Below, in pieces: positions 7,909-15,461 of a DNA stretch of 64,000 bases. The stretch's first letter is position 1; every line of letters begins with the position of its first letter. The notes beneath the pieces are model-generated. The model made no database searches and had not been told where the DNA came from. It saw only the letters and a list, made by a program, of their open reading frames with translations. The position numbers and the translations under genes are program-made. The DNA is from JBMYRH01 sp049602155 (GTDB lineage Bacteria > Myxococcota_A > UBA9042 > PHBI01 > JBMYRH01): the NCBI GenBank assembly GCA_049602155.1, contig JBMYRH010000009.1, positions 170,709 to 234,708 on the forward strand, read 5' to 3'.

Positions 7909-9515
7909 GCCTGGGGACTCCTCTCAAGCGCGGACTCCAGCCCATAGCCGCTCAAGCGGTTGTGATAGTAGTAGATGAGGTTCATGTCGTTGGGGAAGAG
8001 GCGGTCTCCGCGGCGCGAGATCACCCCGCCCCGGTGGTAGCTCCCGAAGTGTCGGAGGCCCTCTTGGATGATACGGGTGGGCTCACCGCGCGCGATCTCA
8101 TCCGACATCTCAAGCTCACCTTTCGCGACGAGCTGTTGGACTGAGGCGACGACCCTACGGACTGAGTCCGCCACCTGCCCCATCATCAGGCCTGCGCCGT
8201 CACCGGCGGTTCGCAGGAGCCGATAGAGGTCTAGGGTTGGGTGTGCTTGGCGCATCATTTGAAACATGGTGAAGGCCAGGAGGTTGGTGCTCACGACTGA
8301 GTTATGTCGCCGGAAGGCGGCGGCGACTGCCTCTCCTGCTTGGCGTGTATACACGCGGTCCCGCTGGGGGTCATGCACTGTCTGACCGTCGTCATTCGAG
8401 ACGTAGCGCGTGATGTCGATGACCCGGCCCCGTCCGTCGAGGGACTCTCCCTCGTCGTTGACGTGGTTACCGAAGGGATCGAGCGGGTCGCCGATGTTCA
8501 GTACGATCTCGCTGTCCATCTGCATCAGCTTGCTCAAAAAGCGCATCACCTCTTTCGGTCGGAATGACTCATCATCGGTGATGATGTAGCGCGACTTTCC
8601 GACCAGCCTGAGGTGGTCTTCGATGAGCGTGGAGGCCTCTAAGACGAGGTGAAAGTTCAAGTTGCAGGGGACGATGTAGATGTTGGGCTGGTCACGCTTT
8701 GCCATGAGGTTGTTGACGTAGGCGCGCAAACCACAGGACATCAGCCCAAGCTTGATGTGACGCTCTACTTCACCTGAGCGTGAGCGCGTGCCCCCGGGGA
8801 AGAAGAGCTGAGACTGGCCGTGCTCAAGGCAGACTGTCGCGTAGGTCTTCAAGGTGTCTTTGTAGAGTGGGCTCGTCTTGGTCCGGTCCACGCGGTAGGC
8901 GCCCAGGTTCCTCATGAAGAAGGAGAGGACTGGGTTTGAGAAGAGGTTGAGCCCGGCTCCATAGGTGAAGGGGGGCAGCCCAAGGGCGTAGAGCGCCCAG
9001 CCTATCAGCACGCTGTCGAGGTTGGAGACGTGGGTCGGGGCGAGGATGACGGTCCCGAGCTCCTGGCAGCGCCGCAGGCCATCGAGGCGGCCTGTGATGC
9101 GGACGGAATTTCGAAGGTCAGGGACCCCGCTCGCCAGGAGCTTCTTCGGGCTCAGCGCGTTGAGCAGCAGCGGGAGCGCGGTCGGCATGACCTTGGTTGA
9201 GGCCTCGTAGACAAGGGGGGAGAAGTTGCCGAGGACCTCGTGCACAAACCGCTGGATGATCTGCTCTAGGAGCCCGCGCTGCTCTCCTTCCCCCGCGTGC
9301 ACGAGGCGCCCCTTGATGCGGTCCCAGAAGGCGAGGTCCCCCGCCCAGTTTGGGGCGTTCTTGTGAACCTCGAGGCGCTTCTTTTCGTGGTAGAGCGTGT
9401 CGTTGATGAGCACATCGAGTTGGAGGCTCTGATCGACCTCGGCCTGATGCACACAGGCCGCCATCATTCGGCTTGTCACCTCGACGACGACCGCGTCGCG
9501 GAGTTCGTTATGCAC
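7905..9515 (-). CDS. PlsB-like glycerol-3-phosphate 1-acyltransferase family protein
   Basis: The conserved acyltransferase blocks are present: HVSNLD (His162 and Asp167, the HX4D catalytic pair), GAYRVDR, FFPGGTRSRSG (the substrate-binding block, with Gly in place of the usual Glu of FPEGTRS) and IVPCNLNFHLVLE. At 536 residues it is much longer than PlsC enzymes and shorter than E. coli PlsB (about 807). It likely acylates glycerol 3-phosphate or lysophosphatidate at the inner membrane. It is coupled to gpsA downstream by a four-base overlap and overlaps the upstream tail-tube gene by eight bases. The missing Glu in the third block is worth noting. Confidence 0.85.
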   Translation of the reverse strand: MHNELRDAVVVEVTSRMMAACVHQAEVDQSLQLDVLINDTLYHEKKRLEVHKNAPNWAGDLAFWDRIKGRLVHAGEGEQRGLLEQIIQRFVHEVLGNFSPLVYEASTKVMPTALPLLLNALSPKKLLASGVPDLRNSVRITGRLDGLRRCQELGTVILAPTHVSNLDSVLIGWALYALGLPPFTYGAGLNLFSNPVLSFFMRNLGAYRVDRTKTSPLYKDTLKTYATVCLEHGQSQLFFPGGTRSRSGEVERHIKLGLMSCGLRAYVNNLMAKRDQPNIYIVPCNLNFHLVLEASTLIEDHLRLVGKSRYIITDDESFRPKEVMRFLSKLMQMDSEIVLNIGDPLDPFGNHVNDEGESLDGRGRVIDITRYVSNDDGQTVHDPQRDRVYTRQAGEAVAAAFRRHNSVVSTNLLAFTMFQMMRQAHPTLDLYRLLRTAGDGAGLMMGQVADSVRRVVASVQQLVAKGELEMSDEIARGEPTRIIQEGLRHFGSYHRGGVISRRGDRLFPNDMNLIYYYHNRLSGYGLESALERSPQA

Positions 9516-9942
9516 GCTCGATCCGTTCGACCGTCAGGGTCAGCTCTTCGATCGTCGTCTCAGTGCCCTTACCGTCGAGCTGCATGCCCTTCCATTTGGT
9601 CGGCCACGCGTCGAAGAAATTGTAACGGACGAGCTCAGAGCCGTCGTCGGCGCAGATGATGATCGAGCCACTGCGGCGCTCGACGGAGCCCGCGATGACG
9701 GACTTGCGCCAGGTCCACAGCTCGGGGTCGTTGGTGTAGCCGCGCTTCAACGTGATGTCTTGCCACTTCGTGCGCCCAGGGCGTTTGCGTTGGAGCTGAT
9801 CGACCGTGCCGCCGTATGTGATCACCTCGGTCTCGCTGCCGATACCGTCGAGCTGCTTAAAGCGCGCAGACGCCAACCCTTCGATCTCGACACGAAAATT
9901 GAAATTACCGATGTGGTCGTGGCCTCGGCCCCAAAAGCCCAT
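9508..9942 (-). CDS. Phage T4 gp19-like / contractile injection system tail-tube protein
   Basis: The 144-residue protein fits the conserved phage tail-region family (T4 gp19-like) that forms the inner tube of contractile phage tails and extracellular contractile injection systems. Typical features are the start NFNFRVEIEGL, the segment ITLKRGYTNDPELWTW, the core RSGSIIICADDGSELVRYNFFDAWPTKWKG and the end EELTLTVERIE. Length is typical (about 140-150). No sheath, baseplate, spike or second tube gene is adjacent; it is embedded among lipid genes and overlaps the PlsB-like start by eight bases. It may be a tube protein reused outside a phage, or part of a dispersed injection system together with the ATPase at 37048-39195. 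Confidence 0.85.
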   Translation of the reverse strand: MGFWGRGHDHIGNFNFRVEIEGLASARFKQLDGIGSETEVITYGGTVDQLQRKRPGRTKWQDITLKRGYTNDPELWTWRKSVIAGSVERRSGSIIICADDGSELVRYNFFDAWPTKWKGMQLDGKGTETTIEELTLTVERIERA

Positions 9943-10005
9943 GAACGGCTCCTCCCAGCAGCGTTATCGCCCTCAACGGAGTCTACACGAGAGGTCTAAG
10001 TACGC

Positions 10006-11154
10006 CTACCGGTCTCGCACGCGCTGGTACAGCGCCTCGACCAACGCTTGACCCGCGGGGGTGAGCCCCTCTGCCCCGCGCACGATCTCGGCTGCGGCCG
10101 TGGTCGCCTCGCTCAGCAACGCCGAGCGCTCCGCAGCAGCTTGTGCGTATTGGCTCCCCCCTAAGGTGTCGAGCCACGCCAGAATTCTGACCCAGGCATG
10201 GAGCCCCATGAGCACAGCCCGCAGAGGGCGTCGGTCACTGCGCCAAGGGACCTCGAATCGCGGAGGATCGGGGGCCTCGACCATCGGCGTCACATCTTCG
10301 ACCAGGAAGAACTTCAGGTGGCTCGCCTCGTGGACCAATGTCTCCGCGACGACCAAGGGGCGCTCCACAGGGGTTAACCATATGCAGCCCCTGGCCTCCG
10401 CCAGGCTCGCGGAGTGGCTGACATCGGGGGCCCCAGAGACTCCGACGAGTACCGGGGCCAAGGCTACGATTTCATCGACCAACTCGGGGGCCGTATCACG
10501 AAGACATGACGCGCCCCGCTCCAGCGGCCCTACGATCTCTGTCAGGCTCCCTCCGGAGAGCGGCTGAACGACGGGCACCGCGCCAGCTTCGGCGTCGCCG
10601 TCGGCGACCTCAAACCGCTCGGCTTGGCGTCGGGCTCGGGCGTGGGTCTTCAAGACACCGTCGTCCACGCGGACACGGACAGAGCGCCCAGGGGGGCCCT
10701 GAAGCACCCGCCCATCAGCGGGCAGGCGTGCGCGGCCACCGGAGCCTAAGATGACGGTGGTCTCTAGAGATGAGCCGCTCTTGAGCGCCACGCCGATGGC
10801 GAGCCTGGAGGTGAGCGCGAGGAAGGGCTCGAGCTTATCCCCCCGCGCCAAAGCCCGCTCCATCGCGCTGGTCCATCGCCCCAGCGCTGGGTCGCGCGCG
10901 AGGGCCAACTGCATCGCAGGGTCCCCCTTTAAGAGGAGCCGTGCGATCGGGACCAGGCCTGCGCGACGCCCGGCCTCAGGGGCCTGACTCAAGGTCGTCC
11001 GGACGACACCGGCAAAGCGCTGAAGCAACTGTGGCGCCCAGCGCACGTCGAGCCGCGCCACGGTGTCCTCATGACTCCAGGTCTCCAGGGCCTCATGGGC
11101 TGCGTCCTCTGGCCTCAAAGTGCGCACCGACTCAGAGCCCCGCCTTGGTGTCAC
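10006..11154 (-). CDS. HEXXH-motif protein resembling RiPP-associated mod_HExxH family
   Basis: The key feature is VHEASHLKFFLVEDVTPMV, with HEASH at 275-279. The sequence after the second His resembles the HEXXH-containing putative peptide-modification family, known fused to radical SAM proteins such as FxsB or standing alone; some members are iron-dependent amino-acid hydroxylases in peptide natural-product pathways. The N-terminal ~120 residues are helical, followed by a beta-rich stretch containing PLSGGSLTEIVGPLERG. No precursor peptide, radical SAM enzyme or exporter is seen beside it. Its start lies inside the 3' end of the upstream lipoprotein gene (23-base overlap). A plain metalloprotease is the main alternative. 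Confidence 0.65.
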   Translation of the reverse strand: MTPRRGSESVRTLRPEDAAHEALETWSHEDTVARLDVRWAPQLLQRFAGVVRTTLSQAPEAGRRAGLVPIARLLLKGDPAMQLALARDPALGRWTSAMERALARGDKLEPFLALTSRLAIGVALKSGSSLETTVILGSGGRARLPADGRVLQGPPGRSVRVRVDDGVLKTHARARRQAERFEVADGDAEAGAVPVVQPLSGGSLTEIVGPLERGASCLRDTAPELVDEIVALAPVLVGVSGAPDVSHSASLAEARGCIWLTPVERPLVVAETLVHEASHLKFFLVEDVTPMVEAPDPPRFEVPWRSDRRPLRAVLMGLHAWVRILAWLDTLGGSQYAQAAAERSALLSEATTAAAEIVRGAEGLTPAGQALVEALYQRVRDR

Positions 11155-12163
11155 GCCACAGGGTCGTCAGTCGCCACGTCCCGGCGCCGATGCGGTAACC
11201 CAAGCGCGCGCCGCTCGCTGTGCGGACCACCGCGGTGTCTCCGATGAGCTCGGTGTTCTCCGGGGTCGCGACGGTCTTAGCGACCTCTTCGAGGACCCAT
11301 CGGCCGGCTCCTGCCGTCAACCCTGCGTGGTTGTATTGTGCGGATTCGACCCCGCCATCGAGGAGGAGAAACCCACCGTAGAGGGCCTTTTGAACCGCGG
11401 TGAGGTCTTGACCACGCCACGCGACCCCGAGGGCGGTGTGAGCCCCGATTACGTCTCGGGTTGTCGCTGGGGGACATGGGGTCGCCTTTGACCGCTCTTC
11501 CGAGGTGACGCGCCATGCTTTGACCTCGCCGTCGGTGACAGGCTCTAAGCTGAGGGTGCGTGTGCTGAAGGTGCATTCACCCTGCTCGTTGAGTGACTCC
11601 GTCATTCGGATGGTGAGTCGCCCTGTGTTGTTCGGGTTGGCGATCACGTACTCCAGGCCCCAGGAGAGCTTGGCCCCAAGGGCTGGCTGACGCACTTTGG
11701 CCCACTCGCCTCGCGCGATCGTGCCAGGCCGCGCGGCCGCATGACCCTTGAAGTCCTCGTGGAGCAGCGCTGTGTAGACGTCTTGCTCCTCTTGAAGCAC
11801 GGCCTTGCGCCATGTCCCGCTCAACCAAGCCAGCGCGCTCGTGGCGGCGGGGCTGCGGGCTCCCCCGTCGATTGTGGGGACCTTGGCGGGCGGAGTCGTG
11901 ACGATAAATTCAGCAGCGGGGATCCGCTTTGATGACTCGCCCTCGGCGCGAGTCTTCACAGCGACCGGTGCTTTTTCGGGCGCACCCTCGCCTCGGTCAA
12001 TCCCTGCGCGCCCTCGGCGATCGGTGGGCTCGACGACCGCAGGGGCCGACTCAGCGGCCGCAGCGGCCGCGTTCTCGCTGGTCACTGCCGGGCCTTGAGC
12101 GGCTGGCTGACATCCAGCGATGACGGTCATCAGTGCGGTCAGAGTGCGCATTGTGTGTCTCAT
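11132..12163 (-). CDS. Lipoprotein, possibly with NTF2/SnoaL-like domains
   Basis: I place the start at ATG 12161-12163 (MRHTMRTL), preceded by a GGGGG stretch. An upstream in-frame start at 12187 would add eight poorly fitting residues. The signal peptide ends in the lipobox VIAGC. A Pro/Ala/Glu-rich linker follows to about residue 95, then a domain starting ALAWLSGTWRKAVLQEEQDVYTALLHEDF (given here as separate blocks: WLSGTWRKAV, DVYTALLHEDF) that resembles NTF2/SnoaL-like folds, with a second similar half near the C-terminus. Function is unknown. It heads the minus-strand set ending at the App1-like gene and is divergent from purM, with about 74 bases between starts. Confidence 0.68.
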   Translation of the reverse strand: MRHTMRTLTALMTVIAGCQPAAQGPAVTSENAAAAAAESAPAVVEPTDRRGRAGIDRGEGAPEKAPVAVKTRAEGESSKRIPAAEFIVTTPPAKVPTIDGGARSPAATSALAWLSGTWRKAVLQEEQDVYTALLHEDFKGHAAARPGTIARGEWAKVRQPALGAKLSWGLEYVIANPNNTGRLTIRMTESLNEQGECTFSTRTLSLEPVTDGEVKAWRVTSEERSKATPCPPATTRDVIGAHTALGVAWRGQDLTAVQKALYGGFLLLDGGVESAQYNHAGLTAGAGRWVLEEVAKTVATPENTELIGDTAVVRTASGARLGYRIGAGTWRLTTLWRDTKAGL

Positions 12164-12237
12164 GGAACAACCCCCAAACAAAGCCAAGAGGCTGTGTTAT
12201 AGAACCGCCAAGGCCTGCTGGAAAGGGAGCCGTACAG

Positions 12238-13245
12238 ATGAGCCTCACGTACCGCGACGCGGGCGTCGATATCGACGCGGGTGAAGAGCTGGTTCGCCGC
12301 ATTGGACCGCTCGCAGCGGCCACGCGCCGTCCGGGTGTTATGGGCGGCTTGGGGGGCTTTGGTGGCCTCTTTGGCCTCAAGGAGACGGGGTATGAAGATC
12401 CCGTCTTGGTGAGCGGGACCGACGGTGTCGGCACCAAGCTCAAGGTCGCCTTCATGACAGATCAGCACGACACGGTCGGGATCGATCTCGTCGCGATGTG
12501 TGTCAATGACGTGCTGACCATTGGCGCTGAGCCGCTGTTCTTCCTCGATTACTTCGCGACGGGCCACCTTGAGCCAGCCACAGGTGAGGCCGTGGTGAGC
12601 GGCATCGCTGAGGGCTGTCGTCAGGCGGGCTGCGCACTGCTTGGCGGTGAGACTGCCGAGATGCCGGGCATGTACAGCGAGGGCGAGTACGACCTCGCAG
12701 GCTTCTGCGTGGGGGTTGTCGAGCGAGACACCCTCTCTGATCGGCCGACCCCACAGGAGGGTGATGTCCTGATTGGGCTGCCTTCAAGTGGACTTCACTC
12801 CAACGGATATAGCCTGGCTCGCCGGGCACTGCTCGAGCACCTAGCGCTGCCCCTTGATGCTCCTTTTGCCGAGGGTTCTCCGACCTTGGGTGAGGCGATG
12901 ATGGCGCCCACGCGCATCTACGTCGCCCCGGTGTTGGCGGCGGTGAAGGCCCACGGCGCCGCGATTCGAGCGATGGCACACATCACGGGCGGGGGCCTTG
13001 TCGATAACTTGCCCCGCGTGCTGCCTGAGGGGCTCCACGCCGACGTCGATTACGGCACGTGGGACGAGCCTGCGCTCTTCGCGCTCATCCGCGGCGCGGG
13101 TGTCGAAGAGGCCGAGATGCGGCGCACCTTTAACCTCGGCATTGGCTACGTCTTGATCGTCGCCCCTGAGTCCCTCGACGCGGTCGCTGAGACCTTGACG
13201 GAGGCCGGTGAGTCGCCTGTGGTGATCGGGCGAGTTGCGTCATGA
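12238..13245 (+). CDS. purM: Phosphoribosylformylglycinamidine cyclo-ligase (AIR synthetase)
   Basis: PurM converts FGAM to AIR using ATP in purine synthesis. The chosen start, ATG 12238 (MSLTYRDAGVDIDAG), is preceded by GAAAGGGAG and gives the usual PurM N-terminus; a longer upstream frame is not conserved-looking. The ATP-binding core is present: LVSGTDGVGTKLKVA, GIDLVAMCVND, FFLDYFATG and GCALLGGETAEMPGMY. The C-terminal half has HITGGGL and FNLGIG. At 335 residues the length is typical (E. coli 345). The last four bases overlap purN (ATGA, 13242-13245), a common purM-purN arrangement. Confidence 0.97.
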   Translation: MSLTYRDAGVDIDAGEELVRRIGPLAAATRRPGVMGGLGGFGGLFGLKETGYEDPVLVSGTDGVGTKLKVAFMTDQHDTVGIDLVAMCVNDVLTIGAEPLFFLDYFATGHLEPATGEAVVSGIAEGCRQAGCALLGGETAEMPGMYSEGEYDLAGFCVGVVERDTLSDRPTPQEGDVLIGLPSSGLHSNGYSLARRALLEHLALPLDAPFAEGSPTLGEAMMAPTRIYVAPVLAAVKAHGAAIRAMAHITGGGLVDNLPRVLPEGLHADVDYGTWDEPALFALIRGAGVEEAEMRRTFNLGIGYVLIVAPESLDAVAETLTEAGESPVVIGRVAS

Positions 13246-13871
13246 ACCGCTTCGCGATCCTGATCAGCGGTCGCGGCTCGAACATGGCGTCCATCCTCAA
13301 CTTTTGGGCGCATGGGCCAGGGAGCTATCCGACCCACGCGAGTGTGCCGGTCGTCGTGGTGTCCAACCGCCCCGATGCGCCCGGTCTTGACCTCGCGCGC
13401 GACGCCGGCGTCCCCACGGAGGTGGTCGACCATCGTGCCCTGGGATCGAAGGCAGCCTTTGAGGCGGAGCTCCTCTCTGTGCTCGAGCGATATGACGTTC
13501 ATGGCCTCGTCCTCGCTGGTTTTATGCGCGTCTTGAGCCCTGCGGTGGTGTCTCGCTTCCCAGAGCGCATCCTGAACGTTCACCCGTCTCTTCTCCCTTC
13601 TTTTGCAGGGCTAGACGCGCCCGGTCAGGCCATCGCCGCTGGGGTCAAGGTGTCCGGGTGCACGATTCACTTCGTCGAGGCAGCGGTCGACGCCGGCCCG
13701 ATCATCGCGCAGGCCGCGGTGCCGGTGCTCGAGACGGACACGAGCGAGCGTCTTCAGTCACGCATTCAACGTGTCGAACATCACCTCTACCCCAAGGTCA
13801 TCGCGAAGGTGTTCGCAGGCCAATACGAGAGAGCCGGGCGCATTATCGCGCTGGAGGGGGGAGGTCCATGA
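13242..13871 (+). CDS. purN: Phosphoribosylglycinamide formyltransferase, folate-dependent
   Basis: PurN transfers a formyl group from 10-formyl-tetrahydrofolate to GAR. Motifs include the N-terminal ILISGRGSNMASIL, VVVSNRPDAPGL, the catalytic-region LNVHPSLLPSFAGLDAPGQAI (HPSLLPSF) and the Asp region GCTIHFVEAAVDAGPIIAQ (as VDAGPIIAQ). At 209 residues the length is normal. It overlaps purM by four bases upstream and the FAD oxidoreductase by four bases downstream (13868-13871), so all three are translationally coupled. A second, formate-dependent GAR transformylase (purT) lies at 48355-49536. Confidence 0.96.
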   Translation: MNRFAILISGRGSNMASILNFWAHGPGSYPTHASVPVVVVSNRPDAPGLDLARDAGVPTEVVDHRALGSKAAFEAELLSVLERYDVHGLVLAGFMRVLSPAVVSRFPERILNVHPSLLPSFAGLDAPGQAIAAGVKVSGCTIHFVEAAVDAGPIIAQAAVPVLETDTSERLQSRIQRVEHHLYPKVIAKVFAGQYERAGRIIALEGGGP

Positions 13872-15400
13872 GCGGTGACACACGCCTGTCTGCTTCCTAT
13901 CATGTCCTCGTCATCGGGAGCGACCTCGGTGGGCTGATGTATGCGGCCTTGGCGGCACGAGCTGGCTATCGTGTGGGGGTGATCGCCCACGGGATGCGCC
14001 CGAACACGTACCGCTGTCAGGGGCACGCCTTTACACGCCGTCCAGAGCGCTTCTATGGGTTCGGGACGTCTCCGACGATCGCCAAGGTCTTTGGCGACCT
14101 CTCGCTCGGCATGGAGATGCGTAACCGACCTCAAGCTGTCGAGCCCTTCTTGCAGTTCGTGACCCCATCTCGGCGCCTTGATTTGCCGCGTCGTCCGGAT
14201 CGATGGCGCCAAGAGATCGATCGGGAGCTGGGCGATGTCGGCGCGACCCTCTTAGCTTACGAACGCTGGGCAGAGCAGTGGACCACAGCGACAGAGTCTA
14301 TTTTGGCGACGGGGGGCCCGCTGCCGCCGACGGGGATGCGCGCGAGCCGTCAATACGCGCAAGCGATCGAGGGGTGCGAGCCGCTCCTTAACGATGAGTC
14401 TGGTCATGGTCAAAACCCACTGATGACGCGCCGAGGGGGCGCCACTTGCCGTGCGTTAGTTGACGGGACCCTGAGGCACCTCGTCTCGGTCCAGCCTCGC
14501 CCCCTGCCTCCGATGACCTTTGCGCGCCTGTGGACGCACTTACGTGACGGCGTCTTTCACATCCCTGGAGGCCGAGATGGTCTCAAGGAGCTCTTCATCG
14601 CCAAGTTGCGAGAGCAGTGTGGTGATTTTCGCCGTAGCGCGATTGTCGAGCAGGTCGTGGTGCGCCGTGGTCGCGCGACTGAGGTTATCTTGGCGGGTCG
14701 TGGTGAGCGCCTTGGGTGTGACTTGCTGGTCGGCAATTTGCCCCATCGTCAGCTCAACACCCTGATCTCTGCGACGCACCGCAAGTCACACGCTGGCGGA
14801 GAGCAAGAGCCGTCGGCATGGCGGATGATGGTGAACGTCGGTGTGGACCCCAGGGTCATCCCTGCCGGGATGGGCCCAGAGGTCGTCTGTATCGATGAGC
14901 CTCGTGCAGGCCACACATCAGGGCCCTCTTTGTGGATCTCGCGCCCGGGTGCCCTCGGCCTCGGAGGAGAAGGTCGTCAAGGAGCAGGTGTCCTGAGCGT
15001 CAGCGTGCATCAAACGGCTCGAGGGTTGGCCCCGGGGGTGCGCGCAGTTCAGAAGACCGTCGACGCGACCCTAGACCGACTCAGGTGGCTAATCCCGTGG
15101 CTAGATGATCACCTTCAGACGGTGGACGTCCCTGCGCTCAATCGCCAAGTTGATCGCAGAGGGCAGGAGACCTTGACGGTCGACATGTCAGAGATGACCC
15201 CGATCTATGGTCGGCCACTCGCGATGACGGCGGACATCGGCGGGGTTGGTATTCAGACGCCTTATCGCAACGTGCTGTTGTGCGAGGAGGCGATCTTCGG
15301 GGGGCTCGGTTTTGAGGGCCTCTGCCTGGGGGCCTTACAGACCCTGGAGGCCACGCGAAGGCAGCTCAAGCTCAAGACCCCGCGCACGAACTTAGCCTGA
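13868..15400 (+). CDS. FAD/NAD(P)-binding oxidoreductase, phytoene-desaturase-like
   Basis: The start is ATG 13868 (MSGDTRLS), overlapping the purN stop in an ATGA; an earlier in-frame start would lie inside purN. The N-terminus has a Rossmann nucleotide-binding motif, VLVIGSDLGGLMYA (residues 13-26), followed by an R/K-containing strand end as in the NAD(P)/FAD-dependent amine-oxidase and phytoene-desaturase superfamily. Mid-protein, FHIPGGRDGLKELF resembles the substrate-domain segment of this superfamily. The C-terminus has GGLGFEGLCLGALQTLEA, a typical FAD-binding tail. At 510 residues the size fits. The substrate is unknown. Coupling to purine genes may only reflect convenient cotranscription. 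Confidence 0.75.
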   Translation: MSGDTRLSASYHVLVIGSDLGGLMYAALAARAGYRVGVIAHGMRPNTYRCQGHAFTRRPERFYGFGTSPTIAKVFGDLSLGMEMRNRPQAVEPFLQFVTPSRRLDLPRRPDRWRQEIDRELGDVGATLLAYERWAEQWTTATESILATGGPLPPTGMRASRQYAQAIEGCEPLLNDESGHGQNPLMTRRGGATCRALVDGTLRHLVSVQPRPLPPMTFARLWTHLRDGVFHIPGGRDGLKELFIAKLREQCGDFRRSAIVEQVVVRRGRATEVILAGRGERLGCDLLVGNLPHRQLNTLISATHRKSHAGGEQEPSAWRMMVNVGVDPRVIPAGMGPEVVCIDEPRAGHTSGPSLWISRPGALGLGGEGRQGAGVLSVSVHQTARGLAPGVRAVQKTVDATLDRLRWLIPWLDDHLQTVDVPALNRQVDRRGQETLTVDMSEMTPIYGRPLAMTADIGGVGIQTPYRNVLLCEEAIFGGLGFEGLCLGALQTLEATRRQLKLKTPRTNLA

Positions 15401-15461
15401 CACATGCGATAGTGTCCTTCAGGTGAGGTATAACGGGGTCACTGCGTAAGGAGGAGCTCGC

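Noticed and set aside
9508..9942. Evidence for a prophage around the tail-tube gene
   Set aside because: No integrase, capsid, terminase, lysis or other tail gene is nearby; all neighbours are cellular.
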